Positions 1-12,833 are shown, counted from the stretch's first letter. The stretch is DNA of 64,000 bases from Vespa crabro (GCF_910589235.1 NC_060955.1:17464758-17528757); one strand, 5' to 3'. Notes: a model not told the origin generated them from the letters alone. Made by a program: numbers and translations.

Positions 1-19
1 GAGAAAAAGAGAGATAGAT

Positions 20-72
<53 letters not shown>
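1..72. repeat. (GA)n microsatellite
   Basis: Impure GA/GATA leads into a pure GA run from 27 to 72, followed by A-rich sequence. The tract is cut by the window edge. Confidence 0.95.
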
Positions 73-76
<4 letters not shown>

Positions 77-250
77 AAAAAGAGGATGGGAATGTGAAGT
101 TCGGAAGAAGGAAGAAGTAACTTTTCAAAAAGGTGGATGCGACCTACCATTTCGTTTGATCTTACTGCACAGCCAAACCTTCAACCTCCGGCTTTCCTTC
201 GACTTCCAACCTAAAACTAGTCCTTCTATCTTTTACTGCACTCTTTCTTT
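73..250. other. non-coding, normal complexity
   Basis: Short unique stretch between two GA/CT tracts with no open frame of note. Confidence 0.6.
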
Positions 251-302
251 CTCTCTCTCTCCTCTCTCTCCTCTCTCTCCTCTCTCTCCTCTCTCTCTCT
301 CT
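251..302. repeat. 9-bp CT-rich minisatellite (CCTCTCTCT)n
   Basis: About four CCTCTCTCT units with period 9, then pure CT. It looks like a (CT)n tract in which regularly placed extra C residues created a higher-order period. Confidence 0.85.
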
Positions 303-1240
303 TTAGATACGATTCGCGTATAACTTCACGTTATGCAAGCTATTACAAGATCGTTTTTATCGATAGGAAAAAAAAATTAGACTTGCTTCTGTTTTTCTTT
401 TTTTATTATTATTATTATTTTTTTTTTTGTAGAGAACTATAAAACCATTTAGAAATGTTTAGAAATATAATGATTATATCGATCAAATAACATTTGCATT
501 TGCAATAATTAAAAGTTACGAATCAGAAATTCTATGATATGAAATCGATGAAAAATAATAATTGTTGATGATAGTGTTTCAAGCTTTAGAGTTTGTTACT
601 ATATCAGACAATCGTTTGATTTATCGGGATATTATAGAACATGGTTTCGTCGTCTTTCAATGAAAGAGTTATCGATTTTCAAAGGAGCTACTATCACAAG
701 TAGACAGACAAAGGAAACTTAGGATACAGTTTTATTACAGATCCTTAAACACGTCGAGTATTTATATCAATTCTCCTTGAATGGTAGTTTCGATTGTGTT
801 ACAGTTTGAGTATGTTGTTTAAGACGATTAAATAAGAACGTGTAATGTATAATAATAATAATAATATAATTATTATTATTATATAATTTATATTTATTAT
901 AATAAATGAATATTTGATGATAATTAATGGATCTGTCTCATCTGTTATATATCAATGTATCTATCTATGAATGAATACCTTATTCGATGACTTTATTAAT
1001 CAATAAAATAAAATCGATCATTGCGTTACATTTCGTAAAATACGATTTATTTTTGAAAATAATTGTTTATGTACAAAATAAAGTTTAATGATATGGCAAG
1101 TAAAAGGAAAAAAAATTTTTTTTTAATTTTACGAGATAATAAATGATGAAAAAAAAAGAGAGAAAAAAAAATAGACAACATATAATTCTTATAGAAACGA
1201 ATGATATTTCCCTTAATTTCGTCTCTAGTTTCGTGTAGAA
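303..1240. other. AT-rich intronic filler
   Basis: Nothing coding is seen. There are AT-rich runs and a short AAT/ATT inverted patch near 850-900. An octamer-type ATTTGCAT lies at 492-499; this word recurs in the window and is not significant alone. Confidence 0.6.
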
Positions 1241-1249
1241 GGTACAAGT

Positions 1250-1445
1250 ACACCCATAGTTGACTTCCGCGTACCTCGGTTAATTAGCGCTTTTGGTGAA
1301 TTTAAAAGAAAAATTTCATACGAGCTATTCCCATGAGCGAAGTCAGTAATCCTCTTTGTTCTCCACTTCGGTCTATTCATTATTATCAACGCTTGAAATC
1401 CAGTAGACGAACGGCCGGCAAGTGTGGGATATTCAAAAGAGATTC
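1250..1445. other. non-repetitive island (candidate regulatory element)
   Basis: About 190 bp of mixed composition in an AT-rich background. It contains GGTTAATTAGCGC (homeodomain-type TAATTA core) and AACGGCCGGCAAG. It has no convincing open frame. Calling it regulatory is inference from complexity only. Confidence 0.3.
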
Positions 1446-1521
1446 TAAATTTTTGTAATTAAAAATGTACGTTCGCACACGAAATGAAACAAATGATGAA
1501 TATGTGTGTATCTGTGTGAAT

Positions 1522-1526
<5 letters not shown>

Positions 1527-1572
<46 letters not shown>

Positions 1573-1583
1573 ATCTCTATCTT

Positions 1584-1630
<47 letters not shown>

Positions 1631-1656
1631 ATCTCTATCTCTATCTCTATCTCTCT
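1527..1656. repeat. (CT)n/(CTAT)n microsatellite
   Basis: About 130 bp of CT with CTTT and CTAT interruptions. The open frames over it are Ser-Leu repeat artefacts. Confidence 0.95.
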
Positions 1657-2567
1657 CATTATGGATGCTGGACATTCATAAGCTTCGACGTTAATATAGT
1701 TGCTTGGGAATTAGTTGAGTGAAGCACTGTCAGACTATTCACGATTTTACGATGTTCTTCTGGATAGAAAATCTCTTCATCCGTTGTGCATCACTGCCGC
1801 TAAGTGAAACATCGGTGGTACAATGGATTTCGTTTGAAATAGTACTATACTAACATGGTACGATAACTCGATTTCCTTTGTTCCATAATTTTCTACATGT
1901 TCATGAAATTTATTTCCAAGGAATTTCTTTTTCGTTTTACCAATTAGAATTTCATTCTTTTCACGTTTGTAGCTTTCTTTTATATCGTTAAATATTCGAA
2001 AAATATTCTTTTCTCTCTTTTTTTGTACCACTTCCCTCCCCCCATACCAGAGATTTTTTTACATATTTCCCGATGATAGTAGACATCTTGGATTCTTTTT
2101 GTTTCGAGAATAAAAAAAAATGAATTCGAAAAATTATTCGAAACGATCGCATTACTATATATGGAATGATCGATTGTAACATTGAAAATATACTTTTCTT
2201 CCAATTACAATTAATTAATTAATATACATTAACTAGCTAATTGATTAATAAATAAATTATAACTATCTAACCGTTGATTCATGTAGTCGTAGTCATAGTC
2301 GTTGGAAAATGTAATAATATACATTGTATCGGAAGTTGTCGCTGTTACGTAAATCGTAACACAATTTATCACTCGTAAAATGAAGAAACATATTACGTCA
2401 CGTTTTCTTTCCCGGTTATATCAACTTTCTCATTTCACTTGCAATAACTTTATTTCCGCCTCGATCTTTTGTAAGAGAAAAAAAAATTATCATTATTCTT
2501 TCTGTCTCTTTTTATCCTTTTTTTTCTTTTTCTTTTCTTTTCTTTCCGGAGTATATAACTAAATAGA
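1657..2567. other. AT-rich intronic filler
   Basis: No recognisable feature. Minus-strand frames of 64-84 codons are A/T-composition artefacts (Lys/Ile/Phe rich). Confidence 0.6.
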
Positions 2568-2568
2568 A

Positions 2569-2622
<54 letters not shown>
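2568..2622. repeat. (AAT)n microsatellite
   Basis: About 18 uninterrupted AAT units, followed by A-rich sequence. Confidence 0.95.
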
Positions 2623-2623
<1 letters not shown>

Positions 2624-2750
2624 TAAAGTAAAATAAAACGAAAGAAAAAAATTAAGAAAAAAAAGAAAATTAAAGAATATATATGAAAAGAAGAGGAAGG
2701 AAAAAATTAATTAATTAATAAGTAAAACGAATCTATCATCGAGGCTTGTC

Positions 2751-2811
2751 TAATAAATAATAAATAATAAATAAATAATAAATAATAAATAATAAATAAT
2801 AAATAATATTG

Positions 2812-2900
<89 letters not shown>
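2751..2900. repeat. (TAAATAA)n then (AAT)n compound repeat
   Basis: 2751-2808 is a TAAATAA/TAAA mixture. 2811-2900 is 30 AAT units with no interruption. It ends abruptly at TTGGCGG. Confidence 0.95.
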
Positions 2901-3230
2901 TGGCGGATAGATCTTAACGGGGAAATTCGTGAAGATGAGAATAGGTTATAGGTACGCGTCGGAATGTTTCACATTCTCGATCGAAGTCCGTCGATTCCTC
3001 GGCAAGTTCGGCTATGCGATAGTACGCACGATTGCCCTCGATTAATGCCTCGATCCTTCGCTCACTCAAAACGATCGTTCTCGCTATTGTCATTCTCGTC
3101 CTTCGTCCTTCGTCCTTCATTCGTTTCATACAACTTTACAAATTGCTGGCGCCTCTTTACTACGAACTAGGTGCCTTCTCGTCGCGACGTCAAATTACAA
3201 TCTCCATCCCTTCCAAATTAACTTTACTTC
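2901..3230. other. non-repetitive island
   Basis: About 300 bp of mixed composition (GTACGCGTCGGAATG, CTCGGCAAGTTCGGC) with small open frames on both strands, none recognised. It may be a regulatory element. Confidence 0.3.
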
Positions 3231-3412
3231 TTTTTTCTCTCTCTCTCTATCTCTCTCTCTTTTTCTCTCACTTTCTTTTTTTTCCTTATCCTGTATCTCT
3301 CTCTTTTATTCGTATCACTTTCCTCTTTTTCTGTTCATTTATCGGCACACCTATTTATTTTTTTTGTTTTTGTTTTCTTTTTTCATCCTTTTCTTTTAAT
3401 TTTTCATGATGT

Positions 3413-3416
<4 letters not shown>

Positions 3417-3461
<45 letters not shown>
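3417..3461. repeat. (CT)n microsatellite
   Basis: CT run inside a longer T/C-rich stretch (3230-3500). Confidence 0.9.
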
Positions 3462-3780
3462 TTGTTTTCCTATAATTTTCTACCATTTTTTTTCTTTGTC
3501 CTTCTTCGATTTATTATCCAATAAAATAAGAAAGATTTGTATCGCACTTAGAGGCAACTTAATTAATCCACGATACATTACATTAATTATCTCATTAAAT
3601 GATATATCCAGATATTTTGTAATTTCATTTCTCATTCTTTATATATCATTCTTTTTTCCTACTTCCTTCTTTATTTTCTTTATCATCAGATCATCTTATT
3701 AAAATCGTTAATTTGATTATATAAAAATTCTCTTATTATTCATACCATTCTCTGAATCTATTGATTTCCTACGTAACTAT

Positions 3781-3897
3781 TTCGTTCGTTCATATGTACG
3801 TATGTACATACGTTCATTCGCTCGTTCATTCGTACGTTCGTTTGTTCGTCTGTTCGTTCGTTTATTTGTTCGCTCGTTTATTTGTTCGCTCGTTTTA
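3781..3897. repeat. degenerate (TTCG)n tetranucleotide repeat
   Basis: TTCG/TTTG/CTCG units over about 115 bp, enclosing the 16-bp perfect palindrome ACGTATGTACATACGT at 3798-3813. A CpG-containing tetranucleotide is less usual than the GA/CT tracts around it. Confidence 0.8.
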
Positions 3898-4220
3898 ATA
3901 TGTATTACTCTTATAAAATAGTTCGTATATACGATGAAAATTTTTTCCAATTAACTTTGTTAAAATATATAAAAATAATACGAAAAAAGATGAAACTTTT
4001 GACGAAAAAGAAACGAAAAAATGAATGAAGCTGAATATAGAAAGTGAAGTTTATTCAATGTATAGAATGGAAAGAAGAAGGACCCAATGAGAATTTCGAT
4101 GCGAACAAGGACAAAGGGCATATCTATGCCTGTCGGCTCCTTCAACTTGAATCGAGGTTCTAGTAGATTTCACTGCAGCGAAATGAGCCACTTGAGGCAA
4201 TGCATTCGATCTCTAGCAAT

Positions 4221-4307
<87 letters not shown>
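4221..4307. repeat. (CTA)29 microsatellite
   Basis: Exactly 87 bp of uninterrupted CTA. The frames over it read as poly-Tyr or poly-Leu and are artefacts. Confidence 0.97.
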
Positions 4308-6345
4308 AACTACTCTACTATTCTCTCTATCTATCTATCTCTCTGTCTCTGCCTCTCTCTCTTTTCGTTTGAGCTTTTCTTGATATCATTATAAACTATG
4401 AATAACCGGAGTCTTGACTTTTCCTTAAAATACTGGCCAATGTAGCTCACATGAACTCGGTCAAAGACTCTTTACTTTCTACGTTAATTATCAAATCGAT
4501 CAAACTCGTTATAAAATTTTCACTTAATTGTAATTGGAACATTCTTTCTTTTTTATTATTACTATTATTATTATTTTCTTTTTTATTTCTTTTGTTATTT
4601 TTCACTCCTTTGTATGGTTATTCTTTGATCGAGCTGCTTTCATTCGATGACCTTTTATTATTACTTCGTCTTATAATTAAATGTGACGAATGGAAATGAA
4701 AAAAAAAGAAAAAAAAAGAAAGATATAATTCATTCTTTTCAAACAAAATTTCCAATTTTAGTTTAATTAGTTTATTTAATGGGAATGTACGAGTAAGACC
4801 ACGTTTATAAATTTATAATTATTTTCGACGTGAAAAAAACAAATGTACTATTGCTGTTGAGTTATTGTAAAGGTTTGATATCCATTTATGAAATCTCCGT
4901 TTGATCTTCGATCTGTATTCTTAATAATGGCGCATGACTCATAAAGCATGACTCATCATCATCCTATGAGATCTCATCAAATTTGCTTGAAAGCTTTTCG
5001 AAATTTCACGAGTAAGCGCGTGCCAAACAACGTTTTAACAATTTTAATGGAATAACGAAACGTACATATGATTTCGAATGCATAATGAATAAAACGAAAT
5101 CAATGGGAATGGCGAAGTTGTTAATCCTTTGCACTTCCAACGGATTAAGCGATCGACCATATGTCGTTCTGTTAATAATCTCTGAATCCATTTTAACAAA
5201 TTCCATTTCGCGTTATGCCCTATTAAAATCGATTCACGAGTCACTTATCATTAATTGTTTTTTAATAACTTCTTTGGATATCTTTTCCCATTTCCTACAT
5301 TCAACTTTTGTATTATAAATCTAGACGAATAAAGTGCAAAATAAATTTATCGTAAAATCACGAGAGATATTAATTATCAATTATTTCGTATCCATAACGT
5401 TTGTCGCGAATAATTTCTAACGAGAGCATATATAAAATTATTATCGAATAATATTCTTTTTTATTTTCTTTTTTTTTATTTTTTTTTCTTTTTTTTTTTT
5501 TTATCGACAGTAAAATTTTAATAACTAAGTATTTAAAAGAGATCTTAAAGTTAATGATCGAGTTCGTTACAATGTATATACGTATGTATCTATATCGAAA
5601 ATTTGTGTCCGCGTTTTGTCGAAATTGAAAATGACCTCGTAAGCTCGTATTTCATTCCATGGACGCGTATATCACGGTGACAGCCATTTTCGATTAAGGT
5701 GATTCGTACGTATGTATGTAGATACGTATCCCTAGTCGAGATTGGAAAATGTGGACGCGCTGACACTTCGCATTCGTCGTTCGTCTAACATTCGGCGAAG
5801 AATGATAAGGAACGATAGATGATCCCTTAAAATTTCATTATGTTTCTGTTGTTATGGGATCAAACGAAAGGGCAAATAGCTTTACTATAAAAAAAAAAAT
5901 AATAATAATAAATAAAAAATAAAAAAAATAATAAGTAACGTAATAAATCGTCTCCGTTTCTTAAGATAAATAATTTTTATAAAATAATATAAATAATTTG
6001 ATTATATACAATAAATAATTTTTTATTATCAAATAATTAAGAACAAAATATCATTTGCATTCATAGTTGTACGAAGTAAATTGTCGTTAACGTTCGCTTA
6101 TCTTTACAACTCGCTGGTTCTACGTAATGTTTATTAAACGTAAATCACTTAAATGTATACATCGACCCAGTTTTCACTTTAGTACACTATTTAGATTCTC
6201 TCCTGCGGTGAATGCATCGAGCCGAAAAGCGTTTTTGGAGTGTTGTGTTGTTTTATTCATTTTAAGTTCGTCGAGTGATCAAAACGAAGAGTTTCTAGTT
6301 AAGTTTCTTTTAACAAAGCCTAATAGAAAACTGGCAACGAACGAG
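4308..6345. other. AT-rich intronic filler
   Basis: There is a CTAT/CT patch at 4310-4366, a T-rich run at 5457-5502 and an AT-rich stretch at 5885-6060. Short frames around 5006-5318 are not recognised. A somewhat richer patch at 5590-5830 (GGACGCGTATATCACGGTGAC) is unexplained. Confidence 0.5.
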
Positions 6346-6350
6346 CTCTC

Positions 6351-6406
<56 letters not shown>
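6346..6406. repeat. (CT)n microsatellite
   Basis: About 55 bp of pure CT preceded by CTCTCCTCTCTCTTT. Confidence 0.95.
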
Positions 6407-6408
<2 letters not shown>

Positions 6409-7029
6409 GAACAAAATAACTAATACCAAACGTAAAGAAAAAACAAAAATGATATAAAATGTTACAATGTGAATGTTATAAAACAGTCGCAAAAGGCAAA
6501 AATAAGTTCCATGCTTGGTTATCTCAGTTCGTACCAAGCCAAGTGATTTAAATTCGTGCAACTTTTTAACATTATTAACGTGCTTGCTCGTTCATTCGAA
6601 ATTTTACATTTATATATTTCGGTCTTTTTATTTCATCTTTCATCTCCTCATCTTTCTTCATAAATACGACCAAAAAACATTTCTTTTCAAATGTTATAGA
6701 AAGTATGATAACATATCTGGTATATTTTACGAGGACATTAATACATAATATAAATTGTCTTTTTTAAATGTGAATACGGAATATATATGCGAAAAGAATA
6801 ATTATAAAAAAGGTTGATAATATTATGTTGTAATAATAATAACATTTCATATGAAATCGTAGCAATGTTCTTTAAAGTAAAGATGACTCTACTATAACTT
6901 ATTTTCTACAAATTGTGTTTTTTGACTTTAAATCGATATACATACGTACCTATATATAGTAAATTAAAAAGTGGGACGGGTTTACGAGAACACAGAAATG
7001 ACTTCGAAAAGGCAGAGTAATAGCTCGAA

Positions 7030-7034
<5 letters not shown>
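6407..7034. other. AT-rich intronic filler
   Basis: No coding, RNA or structured feature seen. Confidence 0.6.

Positions 7035-7077
<43 letters not shown>
7035..7077. repeat. (CT)n microsatellite
   Basis: Pure CT run of about 42 bp. Confidence 0.95.
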
Positions 7078-7080
<3 letters not shown>

Positions 7081-7268
7081 TCTTTCTCTTTCTCTTTTTG
7101 TCCTCTTTAGCTCGCTCTCTTTCTATATGACATACAATCAATAAGTTCCGTTGCATCGGTCTACGAGTTTTATATGTTCGACATGCATCGCGAAAAACTT
7201 TTCCACCGTGCACTACCAGGTCCAATGTAACATTTTACTACCGAACGAACGTGGAAAATGTGCAAAAT

Positions 7269-7422
7269 TCTCTCTCTTTCTCTCTTTCTCTCTCTCTCTC
7301 TCTGTCTCTCTCTCTCTCTCTCTCCCTTTCTCTCTCTTTCTGCCTGTCCTAGATCGACATACCTCTTTAACTCCACTCTCATTTTCTCTCTCCCTCCCTC
7401 CCTCTCTCTCTCTCTCCCTCTT

Positions 7423-7488
<66 letters not shown>
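7269..7488. repeat. compound (CT)n-(TA)n-(TG)n repeat
   Basis: Impure CT (7269-7345 and 7382-7438) passes directly into TA (7439-7455) and then TG (about 7456-7485). Confidence 0.95.
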
Positions 7489-8244
7489 CACTTCTCTTTC
7501 TGTGCTCAAACGTCATCAACAGAGTTGTTAAGTTTCATATGAAGCTATGAAAAAAAATCTATTTTTTTGTTTCCCTTTTTCGAAACTCGTTAATACAAAA
7601 TCAAAAATGTCGACATGCACGTTAAATGCATTTATTTCTTTCATTCTCTTTTTTCTCTTCCTTTTTTTCTTTTTTTTTTTTTTTCTTGTTTCTTGCAATT
7701 TAATTCGACACAAAAGAATAAAAAAAGAAAAAAAAGAAAATACTTCGTTCGACAATAAATACGATAAAATAGTGTTAAATGATATAAATGAGCTTAAACG
7801 TGGCGAACGCGAAGTATCGAATATAAATTATTCGACTTATTTCTATATTTATGTATGCACTTGAAAAATATAATGATACGATGAGTGTACTTCAGTTGGT
7901 AGTGGTTGTGGTAGAGGGAAGATTCGTCCGACTGAGTAACTTTCAAGGATGTCGAGCGGAAAGTAAGCACCCGTGGAGAGCGCCAAAGGTTTCAACTGCG
8001 AAATGCTTCGACGTGAGACGTAATAACTAGCCGAACGCGTATAGTACAAACGACAGGGTAGGAAAACGGCAAGGGTGAGCGACTTTTGGGGAAATACGAG
8101 CTAGCTCGTTCGTTTCTCACGAAGGAAATTTTCTACTTTGACGAGGGAAAGTCGTGATACTTTTCCGTATTCCACCATTATTCCGGTACTCGTTCGCTTT
8201 TCGTTTCTTTTTGATAGGATGGAAAGTTTTGTAGGTCATACAGA
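7489..8244. other. intronic filler with a non-repetitive island at about 7870-8120
   Basis: 7650-7750 is T-rich then A-rich. 7870-8120 is mixed-complexity sequence with CpG-rich words (GGATGTCGAGCGGAAAG, CTAGCCGAACGCGTATAG). No open frame is recognised; it may be regulatory. Confidence 0.35.
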
Positions 8245-8269
8245 ATATATATATATGTGTGTGTGTGTA

Positions 8270-8338
<69 letters not shown>
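8245..8338. repeat. compound (TA)n-(TG)n-(GA)n repeat
   Basis: Three dinucleotide classes abut: TA 8245-8256, TG to 8286, GA 8288-8338. Confidence 0.95.
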
Positions 8339-9775
8339 TAGTAGTTAAAATCGATCGTATAGTTTCTTTCTCTATATCGTTCGATTTGACGATTTATCTT
8401 TTTCTCTTTAGACTGTCATAATCCGAAATAAAGGTGATGATGAGGAAAAATGAATCGAAGAAAGATGAAGATAGAAAAAGAAAGAGAAAATAAATAAAAA
8501 AAAAAAGACAAGAGAAAGAAAAAAGAAGTGAAAGAAGGGAAGCTCGCACAACCCTTTCACCGTGACGTACACTCGTTAAAGCTTGAAGTCGCTACTCTTT
8601 CTGGTGGCAGTGTGACACGAGTTTCATTAATTAAGCTAAGAGAGTTTTGTGAGAACCTGGAAGGGGCAGATGTGAAGAATTATAGAAGGTCTACGACATG
8701 CACCGAAAGATGGCACGGACGAGAAGACATAAAGAGAGTAAAAGTTATTGGAATCGTGGATATTATAAACAATATTTTTTCGGAAATATAATCACGCATG
8801 GTGATATTAATTTACTTTGAAAATCTTCGATATTTATTTTTTGAAAAATTATTTATCGAAGACGGTAATAGGATATTTGAAATGTTTCTCTTTATCGAAA
8901 TCTCTGGAGTTTAAGAACGAAGATTTCGAAAATATTTCTACGGATGAGAAATAATATATATATATGTACATATATGTATTTTCTTTTTCTGTCAATATAT
9001 CATTAATTTATTATTTCGCTTTAACATTTCACTTTATTTAATCGAAAATTATCAACATGTACATATGATCTTTACTTATTGGTAATAAGTTGAGAAATAT
9101 TAATTAACGTTAAATGATTTTGATGCTTGGCAATCGTATGAATTATTAATTTATTAAATAACAATTATTTTTGACAAACAAAATAAATGGAATTTAATGT
9201 AAAATCATGGCACGATCAAAGACCATGAAACGATGAATTTTTATGGATAGAGAAAATCATATCGGTAAGGAAAACTCGTGAATACTAGAACGAAAGTCTT
9301 AATGTTCGAGAGTTTACTGGGTGTTCATCTTAGTCATGAATGCCGTTCAATAAGTTGAAAGTTTACTTCGACCTTCGCTTAGCTCTTGGAAATGAGATGG
9401 TGGATAATTAAGCGCGACGAGCCGAAAACTCAGCATCTCTTATTCGACTTTCGAAGATGAGAGATTTTGCGACATTAAATTTGAAAACGATTCGTCGAAA
9501 CTTTTCCTTAGAAGTTAAGAGTGTGCAAATGAAAAAAAAAAGTGGAGAGAAAGGGAGAAAAAGAGAGAGAAAGAGAGAGAGAAAGACAGAGAGAGAGGTA
9601 ACTATGTAATCTCTCACCCTTTCTCTCCCTCTCTTTCAACATATTTTATGTTTTCAAAAGAATTTTCGTCTGATTTTACGAGATTTAAATATGTCCTTTA
9701 TTTTTTACAACGGTACAAATTCGCAGGAAAAAATATAGATATTTCTTTTTATTATATTTGTTATTTTTCTCTTCT
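8339..9775. other. intronic filler, with one normal-complexity open frame (8528-8791, +)
   Basis: An 87-codon + frame at 8528-8791 is not simple sequence but matches no family I know and has no splice or promoter support. The rest is AT-rich. A GA-rich run lies at 9542-9598. Confidence 0.4.
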
Positions 9776-9828
9776 ATTTTATTTTTATTTTTATTTTTAT
9801 TTTTATTTTTATTTTTATTTTTATTTTG
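9776..9828. repeat. (TTTTTA)n microsatellite
   Basis: About eight 6-bp TTTTTA units. Confidence 0.9.
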
Positions 9829-10278
9829 GTTAATCACCTTAAGTCCTTTAACGTTTTCGAGTTGTTATTTAGTAAAATATTTATTTGAACGATAAAATAC
9901 AGAATTTTGACGAGAATTTTGTTCGAACATTTTCTGCTCCTCGAATGAATTCCTACCATCGTGGTTACTTTAGTACAATTTATAGCCTAGAAGGGGTCTT
10001 AGAGGTCGGCTCGTATCTGGATTATATTTCCGACGATGGACTGTGGATGTTGAAGTAACTCGAGAATCGTGTAAACCACTTGAGAACATTCCCATCAACG
10101 GTTGTGGTCCACTTTATGGATTTTAAAAGCCGCACATAGAGAAGCTACGTGGTTTGTTCTACATCTCTTAAGGTTTTAACGTAACCATAATCGATCTGTA
10201 ACATCGAATAGGAGAAGAAAGTTCCCTTTGACATTTTGGGCTTAAATTAACAGATTCAGGGTTATTGCTGAGAGATTC

Positions 10279-10287
<9 letters not shown>
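9829..10287. other. non-repetitive intronic sequence
   Basis: Mixed complexity at 9940-10260 (GGGGTCTTAGAGGTCGGCTCG, GATTTTAAAAGCCGCAC). No frame or RNA recognised. Confidence 0.4.

Positions 10288-10335
<48 letters not shown>
10288..10335. repeat. (GA)n microsatellite
   Basis: Pure GA run of about 48 bp. Confidence 0.95.
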
Positions 10336-10337
<2 letters not shown>

Positions 10338-10745
10338 GCAGTTCATTCGACTTTCATTTCGGAAAAATTAACGGTAAATAATTTTAATTGAAAATTTTTA
10401 AAGATCAGAGTCCAGTATAAAAATGTTTAATGTTTATTAATTCCTGAGGAACAATGGATATTCTATAGGGAGAACTGATCTGTTAATAATCTCTCTATCA
10501 TCATCTCTATGGAAATTAATGGCTTATTAAAGAAATTAAATAGCTCTATATAAAAATATTTATAAATTCCATCGAGAAGGAAATAACGATATATACATAT
10601 ACATATATATATATATATAATATTATGTAGATGTGGTAAATATTCACGAATATCAATTATAAGACCGTCGAATTAAATGATGTTAAAACGATTCATTCAG
10701 ACCGCTGCCACTTACGTTGTGAACAACGTAAAACTGTGAGGTATA
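10336..10745. other. AT-rich intronic filler
   Basis: A (TA)n patch lies near 10590-10620. Nothing else is seen. Confidence 0.6.
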
Positions 10746-10829
10746 TCAAAGTTCAAGTTTTATTTCTCGAAAAAAATGAGAAAGGGAGAGAGAGAGAAAG
10801 AGAGTGGGAAATGGAAAGGAAGAAAAGCT

Positions 10830-11050
10830 AGAGAAAGCTGGAGCCGAAAATGTGAAATTCGTAGAACTCGAGTCGACTGAAATGGCACGAAAAGCACGAC
10901 CTGGACGAGGGAGAACAATGCTTGTGGATTTCGAGTCCGCCAAGATGGCGGCCTAATTAGGAAGAACGCGTCTTAAATATGGATGTCGAGCCGACAGAAA
11001 ATGCGAGAGTAAGAAAGAACTGAAAGGTAGGTTGGAGCGGGAAAGTGAAA
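10830..11050. promoter_or_regulatory. candidate regulatory island with a YY1/Pho-type inverted repeat and a homeodomain palindrome
   Basis: CCGCCAAGATGGCGG at 10937-10951 is a perfect inverted repeat with a 3-nt centre. It contains AAGATGGCGGC, the classic YY1 (Pleiohomeotic) core. It is followed directly by the perfect palindrome CCTAATTAGG (10952-10961), a TAATTA homeodomain-type site. The surrounding 200 bp have normal complexity. The function is inferred. Confidence 0.35.
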
Positions 11051-11430
11051 AGGGGAGAAGGACGGAAAGAGGATAGGAAAGACCCGTATTCCTTTTTTTT
11101 CTTCTTCTGTTTCTTCTTCTTCTTTCCTTCTATTTTTTTTTCTTTTCTTATTTCTCTTCATTTCTTTCCTGTCTTTTCTCTCTCTTTCTTTTTTCCATTT
11201 TCTTTTTCTTTTTTCTTCTTTTTTCTTTTTATTTTTTTTTTGTGCTTTTTTTAATCTTTACATCACACGCACATAGAAACGTAAAAGAACCCATCGAGTT
11301 GGTTTTAATATCGTTCCTCTTTTTCTTAATCAAAATCAAACGCTGATTCAATGAATCTTTGAGTTTTCAAATTTCTCGCGATGGATCGTGTAAGGTTGCA
11401 CAGATCAAATTAGATTTCCGTGAATTTATC

Positions 11431-11506
11431 CTACTACTAGTACTACTACTACTACTACTACTACTATTACTACTACTACTACTACTACTACTACTATTAC
11501 TATTAA

Positions 11507-11544
<38 letters not shown>

Positions 11545-11553
11545 TTACTACTA
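11431..11553. repeat. (CTA)n/(TTA) microsatellite
   Basis: About 120 bp of CTA units with TTA and CTAG interruptions. Same unit and orientation as 4221-4307. Confidence 0.95.
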
Positions 11554-12012
11554 TGACGGACACTTTTCGTGTTGTTTCATTTTTGCATCGAGATCGTTCC
11601 TATAAAGAAGAATAAATACATTTTATCGTAGGAAATTTTTGAAAAATACGATATGGATGCATAAGTATGTACAATATATGTGTATATTTGTGATAACATT
11701 CTGTCAAAAAGTTGATTTAACCGGAATAAAAATTCCATTCGGAATAGTTATATTTCCTTCGATCGTTTATGCGAAATAAAATTTCATATAAACGTGAAGC
11801 TTAATCGGGAATGCTGAATCGATTTTCGACACAGGCTTGATATTTAAATTTTTCATTATTCTTCATAAATGTACGAATAACGAGAATATCAAGAAAAAAA
11901 AAAAAATAAAAAAAAATAAGAAAGTCAAAACCTTATTGGAAGTTATCGAGAAACTATCGCTTATGTTTGCTGCTTCTTTTCGATGTACGACATTAACTTT
12001 TCAATAAAATAT

Positions 12013-12013
<1 letters not shown>

Positions 12014-12044
<31 letters not shown>

Positions 12045-12118
12045 CCTTTCTCTCCCTTTCTCTCCCTTTCTCTCCCTTTCTCTCCCTTTCTCTCTCTCTT
12101 CCTCCCTCTCTCTCTCTT
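12014..12118. repeat. (CT)n with five exact 10-bp TCTCCCTTTC units
   Basis: Pure CT to about 12037, then TCTCCCTTTC repeated five times (12041-12090), then CT-rich. Confidence 0.95.
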
Positions 12119-12319
12119 TTGGTCGTTGAATCGTTCCCTTATCTTTATTTTCGTTCTTCTTTTTTCCTTTTTTGTTTTTGTTTCTTCTTTTTTCTTCCAG
12201 AAATCGATTTCATGTAATTTTACTGTAGTTAAAATAAACTTCGTTTCCTGTCGACTATGCTTCTTGGGAAGAGAAAATTAAAGCGAGGAATTTTTTGTAT
12301 TTCGACCTTTCTCACTTTT

Positions 12320-12320
12320 G

Positions 12321-12368
<48 letters not shown>
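12320..12368. repeat. (CT)n microsatellite
   Basis: Near-pure CT run. Confidence 0.95.
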
Positions 12369-12371
<3 letters not shown>

Positions 12372-12793
12372 TTTTCTATTTCGTTTTTCTCTCTATTTAA
12401 TCAAGAAACAAGCTTTAAATTATTTCGTCGTTTCGGTCGTCGTCTGACTTGAAAAACTTATAGAAATGAGTTTGAGAAAAAAAGAAAAAAAAGGAAAAAA
12501 AAGTGGGAGTAGAGCAAAGAAATTTCTGGGCGTCTCTCCTAACTGGTAGGAGAAAAGTCAAACGAAAATAGAAACGAAAAAGGTGAAGTCGTTGTTAAAG
12601 ATCGTAAAACGAGGAGAGCTTGAAAGTTGAAAAAGAGAAAAGAGAGGAGAAGGAAGTTAAGTCAAGGAAGTCATAGCGTTGAAAAGAACTATCGTGGGTG
12701 AACGAGATGGAATGATATCGTCCCGGCCAACCAACTCAGAGAGAGGAAGAAAGAAAAATAAAGTATCGAGAAAGAAAGAGAAAGGGAGAAAGG

Positions 12794-12796
<3 letters not shown>

Positions 12797-12831
<35 letters not shown>
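12797..12831. repeat. (GA)n microsatellite
   Basis: Pure GA run of about 35 bp. Confidence 0.95.

Positions 12832-12833
<2 letters not shown>

Noticed and set aside
1459..1722. Ser-Leu and Arg-Glu rich frames over CT/GA tracts (also near 6360, 7270, 12800, 13800, 14300, 15200, 35220, 51200, 52030)
   Set aside because: They exist because dinucleotide repeats have no stop codon. No flanking coding signal.
4087..4308. Poly-Tyr/poly-Leu frames over (CTA)n
   Set aside because: Translation of the microsatellite only.
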